Notes: generated by a model not told the origin, from the sequence alone. A stretch of 64,000 nt of DNA from Metabacillus sp. B2-18 (GCF_021117275.1 NZ_CP088245.1:2083501-2147500); one strand, 5' to 3'. Counted from the first letter of the stretch, positions 8,164 to 17,394 are shown. Numbers and translations are program-made.

Positions 8164-8370
8164 CTATTCATGATGCCCAAATGCATGATGTTCTTTTGCT
8201 AAGAGGAGTAATGATTTTTTCACAGCTTCTACTTTTTTACGGTCATAAGAAGAGGTCATTAAATCATTTAGTTCAGCTTGAACATGAAACATGGAATGTT
8301 TATAAAAAATATCAATACGAATCGTTCCAACATCGGTTGGTAAATAAACAAATTCATATGTACCCGACAT
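8164..8370 (-). CDS. Hypothetical small protein, 68 residues
   Basis: The ATG at 8370 has a near-perfect AGGAGG site eight bases upstream, which makes this frame more credible than the opposite-strand frame at 8133-8435. The product begins MSGTYEFVYLPTDVGTIRIDIFYK and ends HHAFGHHE. It has a mixed beta then alpha pattern, no membrane segment and a His-rich tail that could bind metal. Family not recognised. It lies upstream of yneK on the same strand. Confidence 0.6.
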   Translation of the reverse strand: MSGTYEFVYLPTDVGTIRIDIFYKHSMFHVQAELNDLMTSSYDRKKVEAVKKSLLLLAKEHHAFGHHE

Positions 8371-8470
8371 ACTTGTTCCTCCTGAAAAAACACCAATTTA
8401 GAATTCATTTTATAGATTGTTCTCTATACTTATAATAATAGCAGATAATATGTAGTTTGGCACTATTTTG

Positions 8471-8507
8471 ATGACAAAAAGAAAGCAGCAAACAAAATGT
8501 TTGCCGC
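8471..8507 (-). terminator. Terminator downstream of the coat protein gene
   Basis: GCGGCAAAC / GTTTGCTGC on the minus strand, followed by TTTCTTTTTG. Confidence 0.75.
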
Positions 8508-8510
8508 TCT

Positions 8511-8575
8511 AGTCCCTTCCGATCCGTACATTGGTTAAGTGTCCCGCAACAAGCGCGAATGATTCGGAAGGAACT
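8511..8575 (-). other. Structured element in the coat gene 3' region
   Basis: A 12-bp stem (AGTTCCTTCCGA / TCGGAAGGGACT on the minus strand, one G-T pair) closes a 41-base loop that itself contains a small CGC/GCG hairpin. It lies between the coat gene stop and its terminator, so it would be part of the mRNA 3' end. It is markedly more GC-rich than its surroundings. No known RNA family is recognised. Confidence 0.45.
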
Positions 8576-8653
8576 ATTTAATAAAATATCATAAGTACTA
8601 TTTTCTGTAAACAGGAAATAGTAGGGGGGAATGATAAGACTACAAATTCTTAC

Positions 8654-9298
8654 TTACTGCATCATCATATTATTATTTTGCTGACTCATTTGCGTATTCT
8701 GTGTAGTCGTATACGCACCTAGCATTTGATTCATATCTTGTTGTTGAAGTTGTGGAACTTGATAATAGTGATTTTTATTTTGATATAAGAAAATTTCATA
8801 AGCCATTTCAATAAAGTTTGGTACACTGTCAGCTGCAACTCGACGTAAAACAGGGTTTGTAATTTCACAAGCTGACATGCTTAATAAGCCAGCCATTGAT
8901 TTACATTGACCAAGCATAAATGAGGATACACATTGGTCTCCTAATTCGTTTATAGACTGAACAGGTTTTTGGGGTTGAGAAGGCTTTAGACCATAAAAAA
9001 CATCATTACTTTGTTGCATATTAAAGACCTCTGTAGAATGCGAAGGTTTATTACCTGTTGAAAAGGATTCAACCATGATGTTATAACAGTCACTAATAAA
9101 GGAATATTGACGTTGAAGAATATTCTTTAGTTCTTGATCCTTTATAAATTGGCTGTACATTAGATATTGATCCAACATACCAATCATTCCTGAAATTACT
9201 TCTTGTGATTCAAACATTTCATGTCCACCATGATTCATTTTAGGTTGCATATTAGGAGATTGCTGCATCATTACTTGTTGATTCATTTGATTTTGCAT
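8654..9298 (-). CDS. Spore coat protein, CotF-like
   Basis: A 214-residue protein with Gln/Met/Asn-rich ends (MQNQMNQQVMMQQSPNM at the start, MSQQNNNMMMQ at the end). Between them is a helical ferritin-like CotF domain: ISGMIGMLDQYLMYSQFI, then RQYSFISDCYNIMVESFSTG, and a C-terminal SMAGLLSMSACEITNPVLRR block typical of the family. CotF-type proteins are made in the mother cell late in sporulation and deposited on the spore. The AGGGAT ribosome site is good. It stands alone with its own terminator. Confidence 0.85.
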   Translation of the reverse strand: MQNQMNQQVMMQQSPNMQPKMNHGGHEMFESQEVISGMIGMLDQYLMYSQFIKDQELKNILQRQYSFISDCYNIMVESFSTGNKPSHSTEVFNMQQSNDVFYGLKPSQPQKPVQSINELGDQCVSSFMLGQCKSMAGLLSMSACEITNPVLRRVAADSVPNFIEMAYEIFLYQNKNHYYQVPQLQQQDMNQMLGAYTTTQNTQMSQQNNNMMMQ

Positions 9299-9580
9299 TC
9301 TTTTATCCCTCCATTTAATTTAGTACATAACTATAGTTCTCATTAGGGTTTAAAAACATGTAGGCAATATCACAAATAAAAAAGGGAAGGTTACCATAAA
9401 CTTTTCATATAAAAAATACTATATTTAGATGGGTTATGTAACATAATGGAAATGAAATAGGAACAGTACAAGCTTTTAAATATGTAGAGAGAAAAATTCC
9501 CCAAAATGTATTTGAATGTGAAATTAGGTTTATTTTGGTGTATGATAACAAAGAGACTATGTTAAGAGAGGGAGAACGAG

Positions 9581-10330
9581 ATGAACAATTCAATAGCAGT
9601 ACAATTATTTACTTTAAGAGAAGAATGTGAAAAAGATTTCTATGGTACTTTAGAAAAAGTAGCTGAACTCGGCTTTGATGGTGTTGAATTAGCAGGTTAT
9701 TATGGAAAAGATGCTGAAGATTTAAAAAGCACACTTGACCGACTTGGTTTAGTAGCAGTTAGTAGTCATGTTTCACTTGAAAGAATGGAAGAAAATCTTG
9801 AGGCTGAATTAGAGTATTTAAAAAAACTTAATTGTAAAAATATTGTATGCCCTTACCTTGTTGAGGAAAGACGGTCTGAATATGATCAACTTGCTAAGTT
9901 TTTAAACAAAGCTGGAGAGAGAAGTCTTCAAGAGGGAATTTCGTTAAGCTATCATAATCATGATTTTGAATTAGAAAAAAGCGATGACCGTTCTCATCTT
10001 GAAAGACTTTATGATGAAACGAGCCCAGAATTTGTTAAAGCTGAACTAGATGTTTATTGGTTAACATTAGCAGGGCAAGATCCTGTTGATTGGATGAATA
10101 AGTATAAAGGTCGTATGCCGTTAATTCATTTAAAAGATATGACAACAGACGATGAGAAAGCATTTGCTGAGTTAGGAACAGGTGGAGTAAACATCAAGGG
10201 TATTTTAGATAACATTGAGCAGGCTCAGGTTCAATGGATGGTTATTGAGCAAGATAAATGTAAACGTTCTCCATTAGAAAGTATCGAAATAAGCATTAAT
10301 TATTTAAAGGATGCATTATCGAATAGATAA
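9581..10330 (+). CDS. Sugar phosphate isomerase/epimerase, TIM-barrel (IolE/IolI-like)
   Basis: A 249-residue xylose-isomerase-like TIM barrel. Putative metal-ligand segments are seen: FDGVELAGYYG, LSYHNHDFELEK, KAELDVYWLTLAGQDP and IHLKDM with a late Glu in WMVIEQDK. Relatives interconvert inositol or sugar ketoses in catabolism. The start ATG has GAGAGGGAGA upstream. It has its own terminator and converges on an AraC regulator. Together with the dehydrogenase and second isomerase downstream it suggests a polyol or sugar utilisation set; the substrate is unknown. Confidence 0.8.
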   Translation: MNNSIAVQLFTLREECEKDFYGTLEKVAELGFDGVELAGYYGKDAEDLKSTLDRLGLVAVSSHVSLERMEENLEAELEYLKKLNCKNIVCPYLVEERRSEYDQLAKFLNKAGERSLQEGISLSYHNHDFELEKSDDRSHLERLYDETSPEFVKAELDVYWLTLAGQDPVDWMNKYKGRMPLIHLKDMTTDDEKAFAELGTGGVNIKGILDNIEQAQVQWMVIEQDKCKRSPLESIEISINYLKDALSNR

Positions 10331-10336
10331 TAGGAG

Positions 10337-10368
10337 AAGAGCATACTTACTTGGTATGCTCTTTTCCT
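10337..10368. terminator. Terminator after the first isomerase gene
   Basis: AAGAGCATAC / GTATGCTCTT stem with a seven-base loop and T-rich tail. Confidence 0.8.
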
Positions 10369-10411
10369 ATTGCATCAGGTCAGAAAAAAGATATTGAGTT
10401 CCTTTTGCTTG

Positions 10412-11317
10412 CTATGCAAGAGGTGAGTTTTCATTTTTATGGACATTTAATTCTTGCCTTAGAGAAGCTTGAGATTTTCTATAAGCTGTAGGAGTAAGTT
10501 TTTTTTGTTCTCTGAATACACGAGAGAAGGTTTGAAAACTTCGATAACCTACTTCTAATGCGATATCAGTAACTGGAATAGTAGTGGATGTTAATAAACT
10601 ACATGCGTGGCGAATTCGTACTTCATGTAAAAAATGAACAAAATTTTGACCAAGTTGTTCTTTAAATAACTCGCTTAAATAGGGAATACTGACGTGAAAT
10701 TTCTTAGAAAGACTTGATAGGCTAATATCTTCATGATATTGAAGATGGATATAGTGGACAACATCCCATATTACCTTTTTCTTTGTTGAGTTTGAGTTCT
10801 TGAGTGTAACTGAATGATTTCTCTTGCGAATACGTTCAAATAAAACAATGACCTCAGCCAACTTTGCCTTTAATAAAATATGTTTATATGGTTTATTATC
10901 TTTATATTCAATAAGCATGTCATGAAGCATTTTTTTTATATGTATAAAGTCTTCAACACCTAATGCGATATAAGGTTCAATTGACAATTGATCTGTATCT
11001 GATAATAAGCTTTGTAAATCCAGATCATGTAAGACTCTTAAATCAAAAACACAATTAAATAAAATGAGTGAAGTGTTTTTGGCTGATATAATTTCATGAA
11101 TTTGATAGGGTAAAATAAATGTAAATGTACCGGGTTGCATGCGATGCTTTTTTCCATTAATGATTTCAAAACCTTCTCCCTCAATCACTAAAGAAAACTC
11201 AAGATAGTCGTGTCGGTGAGATGGAAAACTTGTGTGAATATTGTTTATTGATAGGTGGAATGGAAATGTTGTATTCATATTAGGGTACTCAGATAAATAC
11301 ATCGGGTAATTTGTCAT
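10412..11317 (-). CDS. AraC-family transcription regulator
   Basis: A 301-residue protein with an N-terminal cupin-like ligand domain (residues about 20-130, with FPSHRHDYLEFSLVIEGEG and PGTFTFILPYQIHEI) and a C-terminal double helix-turn-helix domain (about 190-285, with ISLSSLSKKFHVSIPYLSELFKEQLG and VTDIALEVGYRSFQTFSRVFRE). It is divergent from the oxidoreductase gene at 11479 across 160 bases, so it most likely controls that operon and perhaps the isomerase at 9581 in response to a sugar-like ligand. Confidence 0.85.
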   Translation of the reverse strand: MTNYPMYLSEYPNMNTTFPFHLSINNIHTSFPSHRHDYLEFSLVIEGEGFEIINGKKHRMQPGTFTFILPYQIHEIISAKNTSLILFNCVFDLRVLHDLDLQSLLSDTDQLSIEPYIALGVEDFIHIKKMLHDMLIEYKDNKPYKHILLKAKLAEVIVLFERIRKRNHSVTLKNSNSTKKKVIWDVVHYIHLQYHEDISLSSLSKKFHVSIPYLSELFKEQLGQNFVHFLHEVRIRHACSLLTSTTIPVTDIALEVGYRSFQTFSRVFREQKKLTPTAYRKSQASLRQELNVHKNENSPLA

Positions 11318-11400
11318 AGTAACGTTTCCTCCTATCAGAAGAATTGAGATAAATAGATGAAAAATTGATCAGTATTTTTTTATCTTTTATTTTATCATAA

Positions 11401-11415
11401 TTGTAAACGCTGTTA
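11401..11415. promoter_or_regulatory. cre-like site (CcpA) upstream of the oxidoreductase operon
   Basis: TTGTAAACGCTGTTA fits the Bacillus cre consensus WTGNAANCGNWNNCA at all fixed positions but one (the final CA is TA). It lies in the divergent promoter region, which would suit carbon catabolite control. Confidence 0.5.
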
Positions 11416-11478
11416 TTGATTTATTATAGAAATCTTCTAAGGTAGATATAATTTATTACATAAAATGGAGGTAATTCG

Positions 11479-12552
11479 ATGCAAACACAAATGATTCGAC
11501 TTGGAATAATTGGTGCGGGTGCTATAGGAAGTGTTCATTTAACAACATTTTCAAAATTAAGTGAAGATGTGGTGCTTCAAGGTATAACTGATGCTTATCT
11601 TCCATTAGCTGAACAAAGAGCAAAAGAATTCGGGGTAAAGCAAGTGTTTAGTAGTGCTGAGGAATTAATCCATGATTCAGATATAGATGCTGTTATAATC
11701 GGTGTCCCTAACAAATGGCATGCACCACTTGCAATTCAGGCTTTAAAAGCGGGAAAACATGTGCTAGTTGAAAAACCTATGGGCATTAACAGTGAAGCAG
11801 CTAAAGATATTGTGAGAGCACAACGTGAATCAGGTAAGGTTGTAATGGTAGGTCACCAGATGCGTTGGCAGTGGAATATTCAGCAAGTAAAGGAACAAGC
11901 TGAAAAAGGTGCTTTAGGAAGAATTTATCATGCAAAAACAGGATGGTTCCGCCGTAAGGGAATTCCCGGCTGGGGAAGCTGGTTTACGACAAAATCAGAA
12001 GCGGGGGGAGGTCCGTTAATTGACATCGGTGTTCATATGCTGGATTTAGCTTTATATTTAATGGGAAATCCAAAGCCAGTATCCGTTTTCGGTTCAACAT
12101 ATGCTGAATTTGGTCCAAAGAAAAAAGGAATTGGTAATTGGGGGACTCCAAACTGGGAAGGTCAATATGATGTTGAAGATTTAGCAACAGCATTGATTAA
12201 AATGGAAGACGGATCAACGCTAACTCTAGAAGTTAGTTGGGCAGTAAACATGGACACAAGCAATGAACCGTTTATTCATTTAATGGGCTCTGAAGGAGGA
12301 GCATCGTTAGGTGGCAATAGTGCCAAAATTCTTACAGAACAATTCGACCGCCCAATTGATATTGAGCTTTCTCCAGAAGCAAATGAAGAAGAAGATCGTG
12401 TTCAATTAAGTAGACATTTTGTTGAATGTGTTCGTAATGGGAATCAACCTATCACATCAGCAATGACAGGGTTAACTAACAATCTTATTCTTGATGCCAT
12501 TTATGAATCATCAAAAACAGGACGTGAAGTAGTCCTGGATTGGAATATCTAA
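11479..12552 (+). CDS. Gfo/Idh/MocA-family NAD(P)-dependent oxidoreductase
   Basis: A 357-residue dehydrogenase. It has an N-terminal Rossmann fold with GIIGAGAIG (residues about 9-17), the family EKP motif in VLVEKPMG (about 97-104), and the C-terminal catalytic block GGGPLIDIGVHMLDLALY with its conserved Asp and His. Such enzymes oxidise hydroxyls of inositols or sugars. It begins with GGAGGT nine bases before ATG and is followed 50 bases later by a TIM-barrel isomerase in the same operon, ending at a strong terminator. The substrate cannot be read from sequence. Confidence 0.85.
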   Translation: MQTQMIRLGIIGAGAIGSVHLTTFSKLSEDVVLQGITDAYLPLAEQRAKEFGVKQVFSSAEELIHDSDIDAVIIGVPNKWHAPLAIQALKAGKHVLVEKPMGINSEAAKDIVRAQRESGKVVMVGHQMRWQWNIQQVKEQAEKGALGRIYHAKTGWFRRKGIPGWGSWFTTKSEAGGGPLIDIGVHMLDLALYLMGNPKPVSVFGSTYAEFGPKKKGIGNWGTPNWEGQYDVEDLATALIKMEDGSTLTLEVSWAVNMDTSNEPFIHLMGSEGGASLGGNSAKILTEQFDRPIDIELSPEANEEEDRVQLSRHFVECVRNGNQPITSAMTGLTNNLILDAIYESSKTGREVVLDWNI

Positions 12553-12602
12553 CTTTTACGGTACTCCTCTGTATTGGGGAATATAACAAGGAGTTGACTT
12601 TC

Positions 12603-13433
12603 ATGTTAAGGGGATTAACGAAAGCTGGGTTAGGGAATCTGAAGGATGATAAGCAATTCATTGAATTAGCGGCTGAATATGGATTTCAATCTGTTGATTT
12701 AGATGCAAATAGTTTTATTGATTCATTTGGTTTGGAGTATGCAAAACAAATACTAAGTGAAAACGATGTTGTATTTGGTTCAATTGGGCTTTCGGTTGAG
12801 TGGAGAAAATCTGATGAAGAGTTTTCAAGCAGCTTACCTAATCTTATTTTGGAGGCGCAAGCAGCAAAAGAACTTGGCTGTTCACGTTGCTGCACATATA
12901 TATTGCCATCAACAGACTTAAAGTCTGCGCACTTAATGAGCCTAGCTGTTAATCGTTTAAGAATTTGTGCAGAAATTTTAAATGCTTATGATATCCGTCT
13001 TGGATTAGAATACGTTGGTCCACATCATTTAAGAGATACATGGAAAAACCCATTTATATGGACACAAGAGGAAACATTAAGTCTAATTGATGCGATAGGT
13101 CTACCGAATGTAGGCTTATTATTAGATTCATATCACTGGCATACAACAGGTTTATCAAGTGAAGATATTGCCAATTTAAATGAAAGTCAAATCGTTCATG
13201 TTCATATAAATGATGCTGCAAATTTACCTGTTGAAGAACTAAAGGATAATGAAAGATTGTACACTGGTGAGGGCATTATTGATTTAGAATTATTTCTTAA
13301 GAGTTTAAAGAAAACGGGTTATAATGGACCTATAGCTCAAGAAGTTTTAACCTCTAAACAAGCCACACAATCAATAGAAGATATTTTAAAACGTTCAAAA
13401 GCAGGTTTTGATAAGGTATTTAATAACTTGTAG
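12603..13433 (+). CDS. Sugar phosphate isomerase/epimerase, second TIM-barrel
   Basis: A 276-residue AP-endonuclease-2-like TIM barrel. ATG 12603 is chosen because AAGGAG precedes it; the longer frame from 12540 overlaps the upstream gene without a ribosome site. Metal-binding segments are visible: GLEYVGPHHLRD, LLLDSYHWHTTG and HVHINDA, with a closing PIAQEVL. It is co-transcribed with the Gfo/Idh/MocA dehydrogenase; an oxidise-then-isomerise sequence on a sugar or inositol is plausible. Confidence 0.8.
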   Translation: MLRGLTKAGLGNLKDDKQFIELAAEYGFQSVDLDANSFIDSFGLEYAKQILSENDVVFGSIGLSVEWRKSDEEFSSSLPNLILEAQAAKELGCSRCCTYILPSTDLKSAHLMSLAVNRLRICAEILNAYDIRLGLEYVGPHHLRDTWKNPFIWTQEETLSLIDAIGLPNVGLLLDSYHWHTTGLSSEDIANLNESQIVHVHINDAANLPVEELKDNERLYTGEGIIDLELFLKSLKKTGYNGPIAQEVLTSKQATQSIEDILKRSKAGFDKVFNNL

Positions 13434-13448
13434 GCGTAAAGATGACAA

Positions 13449-13482
13449 GAAACCTCCGTATTTTTACGGAGGTTTCGTTTCG
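13449..13482. terminator. Terminator after the isomerase operon
   Basis: A perfect 12-bp stem GAAACCTCCGTA / TACGGAGGTTTC with a four-base loop, placed between convergent genes. Confidence 0.9.
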
Positions 13483-13509
13483 TTAAGTCAAGCAACTATA
13501 ACTGAAAAA

Positions 13510-14070
13510 CTATTCATTTAAAACTTTTTCCATAACCGCTTTTGTATTAGGTCCAAAAACTCCGTCATTAATAAGCTCTGGAAATCGTTTTTGAAACTGA
13601 ATGACAGCTTCTTTCGTTTGATGGCCGTAGATACCGTCAATGACAACGTTATAACTCATATCTTTTAAACCTTTTTGTAGGGTTTTAACCGCTTCACCCT
13701 TACTACCCAGCTTTAGATTTTTTTCATCAAATCCAAATGAATTAACCTCTTTTGACAGAGCAGCATGTGTATTTGGTCCATATATTCCATCGGCTTTTAA
13801 CTTATTTTTTGCTTTTTGAAAGGCAAGTACGGCTCTTGTTGTATTTGGTCCAAAAATACCATCTTCAGATAATTCTGCGCCTATTGCTTTATTTAAAGCC
13901 CGTTGCATAATTTTTACATCTTCTCCTTTTGATCCTTCTTTTAGAATCGAGGAAAGTTCAAAAATTTCATAATTTAAACTTTCCTGGGCATTCACTCCAG
14001 TAGAAGGTATCCCTAAAAATAAAGCTGATGCTGTTACGATTGTTGCAGTTAGGCTTTTCCATTTATGCAA
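13510..14070 (-). CDS. Secreted peptidoglycan-binding repeat protein
   Basis: TTG 14070 is preferred: AAAGGGAG lies nine bases upstream, while the nearby ATG touches that site. The 186-residue product has a signal peptide (HKWKSLTATIVTASALFLGIPSTGVNA) and then three PG_binding_1 repeats, each with the pattern G.kGe.V..mQ.aL ... DGIfGpnT..AV..FQ (about residues 45-95, 100-120 partly merged, 120-185). It has no catalytic domain, so it is probably a wall-binding accessory or spore protein. It is followed by the isomerase terminator on the other strand. Confidence 0.8.
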   Translation of the reverse strand: MHKWKSLTATIVTASALFLGIPSTGVNAQESLNYEIFELSSILKEGSKGEDVKIMQRALNKAIGAELSEDGIFGPNTTRAVLAFQKAKNKLKADGIYGPNTHAALSKEVNSFGFDEKNLKLGSKGEAVKTLQKGLKDMSYNVVIDGIYGHQTKEAVIQFQKRFPELINDGVFGPNTKAVMEKVLNE

Positions 14071-14153
14071 ATAAACCATCTCCCTTTGTTTTGATTCTTC
14101 ACATATACAACGAAAGATGTTTTTGTATTGTTTCAATTTCAAACTACCTAAAT

Positions 14154-15911
14154 TTATAACTCCAGAGGATCTATCCAAATGGAATGAAAGTTAGTTAATC
14201 CGTAAGAGTCAAAAGATACACCTTTTAAAGATGAATGGTAATGCAGTGTATTTGTTGCGTGATAAAGAAAATGAATAGTATGATCTTTCATTAGAATTTC
14301 TTCAATTTGTAAGAAATAAGATATTCTTTCATTTTTGTTATTTTTTAATTTCATCAAAGCAAGCTTCGTATCAATAATCTTTTTTGATTCATTATTAAAG
14401 AAATTTCTAATAAACGAATGATCACTTTTGAAGAGTGTATATAATCCAACCTCAACATCACGATCCAATATAACTGATAGCAAAACGAAATCGGAATTAG
14501 ATATTGTCTCATGGTTGTCATACGAAATCGGCGTAAGGGAAATGTTCAACCCAATCTTTTTTGCTTCTTTTTGGATCCAGCATGCACTTTCATACCCTTC
14601 ATTAAGGTTAAAATAATAAAGCTTAATAATCTCACCAGCATAATGACTTTTTTGTAAAAAATTTTCAGCAATGTCCAAATGCTGTGAATCACTGTTAACT
14701 TTTTTACTATATGATGTTAGAAAACTTGTTGCTGGTATACGTCGGTTTCCATTTAGCTCATTCACTAAATGACTTGGATTAATGAGATGTTTTATACACA
14801 AACGGAAGTAACTATTAGATTGATAGCCGTTTTTTGTCTGATTAAATAATAGAAAACGACTTCCTTCTAATTTTTGTTTGTGGATAACAGACTTTTGTTG
14901 GTTTTCACCTATCTCCAGTGTTGAAGCATTATTAGGAGCATCGTTGCTTTTTTGCATCCAAATATCAATCGAATCAATTAATGGTCTTTCTCGAAAATAA
15001 GAATCAAAGGCTACTAGACGAATAAAATGTTTGGAATGCTCCATCACTTTAAAAGGGCCTGTTCCGTTTGGAAGGTTATGTTTTTTATATGAATGGTGAA
15101 GAACCGAACAGTGAAAGGAAGTTAACACCCTTGGGAAAAACAGGTTTTCCTCCTTCAAGTAGAAGGATATAGTGTGTTCATTATGTATCTCTACCTTTAA
15201 TAAGTCATCGAGTAGGGGAGCGATACTTGTATGTTTACCAACCGTAAGCAGGTACTCGAATGTAAATTTCACATCAGAAGCTGTAAGTATTTCGCCCCGG
15301 TGGAACATAACAGATTTTCTTAAGTAAAAAGTCCATTTTTTTTCATTGTTATCATAACTCCATGTATATGCTAAGCCAGGACTTAATTTTTGTTCACGAT
15401 GATCATAGGTAACAAGTGTGCTATATATTTCCTTTACTAAATGAGCCTCTGAGTACAGAAGAACATCCATAGGTGTTAATGTAGTAATTTCTTGTGATAA
15501 TAATATCTTTATAACGTTTGTGAAATCGTCTTTTGATTTCTCTATTTTGGGACCAAGCTTTATTGATAAGATGGTATATAAACTCTTCCGTCCTTCTTCG
15601 TTCAAATAAGAGGCATTAATAAAATTTACAACATCGATTATCTTTTCTTCTGAAACCATTTTAGCTACATATTCTTCTGCTGATTCAATGAATCCTTGTA
15701 AGAAAAGGAGTGTTGATTTTTTTCCACGACCTCTACCAGAAACCCATATTAATTTATGATCTATACTTAATTTTTTTATTAAGTAATTTGCATTTCTTTC
15801 GGAAATTGAAAGTATTTCAGCAACTTCCTTAAGAGTGATCGCAATTTCTTCGTTATTGTCAAAGTTATCAAATTTATTTCTTAAGATTAAAAGGTGTTCA
15901 ATCTGTTTCAT
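14154..15911 (-). CDS. SgrR-like regulator (wHTH fused to solute-binding domain)
   Basis: A 585-residue protein starting at ATG 15911, with AGGAGG four bases upstream. The N-terminal ~110 residues form a winged helix-turn-helix (ITLKEVAEILSISERNANYLIKKL). Residues about 160-585 resemble an SBP_bac_5 oligopeptide-binding domain (LVTYDHREQKLSPGLAYTWSYDNNEKKWTFYLRKSVMFHRGE, then NGTGPFKV). This architecture is that of SgrR, a transcription factor that senses small metabolites. It has no signal peptide, consistent with a cytoplasmic sensor. It is divergent from an MFS transporter, which is a likely target. Confidence 0.8.
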   Translation of the reverse strand: MKQIEHLLILRNKFDNFDNNEEIAITLKEVAEILSISERNANYLIKKLSIDHKLIWVSGRGRGKKSTLLFLQGFIESAEEYVAKMVSEEKIIDVVNFINASYLNEEGRKSLYTILSIKLGPKIEKSKDDFTNVIKILLSQEITTLTPMDVLLYSEAHLVKEIYSTLVTYDHREQKLSPGLAYTWSYDNNEKKWTFYLRKSVMFHRGEILTASDVKFTFEYLLTVGKHTSIAPLLDDLLKVEIHNEHTISFYLKEENLFFPRVLTSFHCSVLHHSYKKHNLPNGTGPFKVMEHSKHFIRLVAFDSYFRERPLIDSIDIWMQKSNDAPNNASTLEIGENQQKSVIHKQKLEGSRFLLFNQTKNGYQSNSYFRLCIKHLINPSHLVNELNGNRRIPATSFLTSYSKKVNSDSQHLDIAENFLQKSHYAGEIIKLYYFNLNEGYESACWIQKEAKKIGLNISLTPISYDNHETISNSDFVLLSVILDRDVEVGLYTLFKSDHSFIRNFFNNESKKIIDTKLALMKLKNNKNERISYFLQIEEILMKDHTIHFLYHATNTLHYHSSLKGVSFDSYGLTNFHSIWIDPLEL

Positions 15912-16021
15912 ATATCCTCCTAATAAAAGGTGCAATACTTCTTTTGTTTTTTCACTTTTTAGTTATTGTGTTTCAGGTTTAAATTAATAATAACAGATAA
16001 TTGTGAATGGGGGATTTGCGT

Positions 16022-17263
16022 GTGATTGAACTACTTAAAGATAAAACCTATTTAAGGTATTGGTTGTCAGTTGTTGTGTCATTTTTAGGGGATGCAATGA
16101 CGGTAACAACTGTTTTATACCTAGTTGGTACAACTGTGGAAAACCCTTTGTTAATCGGGTTTGTTTTTGTGGCTCAATTACTTCCTGCTGTAATCATTGG
16201 ACCATTAATAGGACCCTTAATAGAAAAATATTCTAGTCGGAGAATGATGATTTTTTCGGATGTTTATCGATGCATCATGGTGTTAGGTATGATTCTATTC
16301 GTTGATAAACCACTCGTTTTGATTTGTCTCACTTGTTTACAAGGGATAGGTACAGCGTTTTTTGAACCAGCGAGAATGGCCTCAATACCAATAATAGTTG
16401 GAATAGATCGTATACCAAGTGGTATTGCTTTGTTTCAAACAACGCTTGCTGTTATTAAGTTAGTAGGACCTGTATTAGCTGGCTTATTATTAGCTTTTCA
16501 ATCACCTAGTTTAGTATTTGTACTTGATGCATCATCCTATATCATTTCTGCATGTTTAATATTCAGTTTGAAAATATTAAAAGGTCAAAAAAAAGAATAT
16601 AACACAAATTCATTTTTTAATAATCTTTGGACTGGAGTTAGGGAGATGATCAAAACTCCAATTCTATTATTTATGATACTTTTGTTGTTCCCGGTTCTGA
16701 TTGGTTATGGTATGTTTTTAACAAATTATAAAGCTGTATTGCTTCAATATTTTCAAGTATCTAATATAGAGTTCGGTATTTTAGAAGGGGTATTTGCATT
16801 TGGAACGGTAATCGGGGCAATCGTAGGTTCTTATGCTATGAAAAAAATTGTTCATTACCAATTACTATATATTGCAATTGGCACACTTGGTCTAGGTGTT
16901 GTCAGTATTTATGGAATAATAAAATTAGATGTAATGTTTAGTCAGTCAGTCTTCTACATACTAGGGGGATGGAGTTTCATTACCGGCTTAGCCAATGCTT
17001 TATTGATGGTCCCGACAAGTTCGATCTTCCTACAATATTTACCTGAGTCTATTAGAGGAAGAGGAACGGCCATTTTTTATTCTATTTTCAATTTGTTTTT
17101 ATTAGCCGGAACCCTTCTTGGGGGCTTTATTGCAGGTTCAATCAATATCCTACTTGCATTGATCCTATCTGGAGGGATTCTACTTTTCACAACCATCTCT
17201 TATCCAATATATAAAAATTCATCATTGATGAGGAAGGTGAAAAAAACAGCTATATCAAGGTGA
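16022..17263 (+). CDS. MFS transporter (DHA3-type exporter-like)
   Basis: A membrane protein of about 413 residues with 12 predicted helices and the motif-A-like loop PLIGPLIEKYSSRRMMIFSD between helices 2 and 3, near residue 60. GTG 16022 is chosen because GGGGGA at 16009-16014 sits seven bases upstream; ATG 16007 overlaps that site. The fold resembles multidrug or macrolide efflux proteins of the DHA3 group. It is divergent from the SgrR-like regulator across about 110 bases, a regulator-transporter pair. The substrate is unknown. Confidence 0.8.
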   Translation: MIELLKDKTYLRYWLSVVVSFLGDAMTVTTVLYLVGTTVENPLLIGFVFVAQLLPAVIIGPLIGPLIEKYSSRRMMIFSDVYRCIMVLGMILFVDKPLVLICLTCLQGIGTAFFEPARMASIPIIVGIDRIPSGIALFQTTLAVIKLVGPVLAGLLLAFQSPSLVFVLDASSYIISACLIFSLKILKGQKKEYNTNSFFNNLWTGVREMIKTPILLFMILLLFPVLIGYGMFLTNYKAVLLQYFQVSNIEFGILEGVFAFGTVIGAIVGSYAMKKIVHYQLLYIAIGTLGLGVVSIYGIIKLDVMFSQSVFYILGGWSFITGLANALLMVPTSSIFLQYLPESIRGRGTAIFYSIFNLFLLAGTLLGGFIAGSINILLALILSGGILLFTTISYPIYKNSSLMRKVKKTAISR

Positions 17264-17347
17264 ATTAATTATAGATACAATACAAATGTATGTGACTGGC
17301 TTTATTTGTATAGGTGTCGTAAATATGTACTACATGTGACAAATTTG

Positions 17348-17356
17348 TGTTATAAT
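17348..17356 (+). promoter_or_regulatory. Extended -10 promoter for the EAL-domain gene
   Basis: TGT-TATAAT is a perfect extended -10 element. No good -35 lies 17 bases upstream, as is common for this class. The start codon is 39 bases further on. Confidence 0.55.
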
Positions 17357-17394
17357 TAGTGACATGGTTTTTAAATTTATCGGAGCTGATACAG

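Noticed and set aside
8133..8435. Plus-strand 100-residue frame opposite the 68-residue gene
   Set aside because: It has no ribosome site, while the minus-strand gene has an AGGAGG at ideal spacing.
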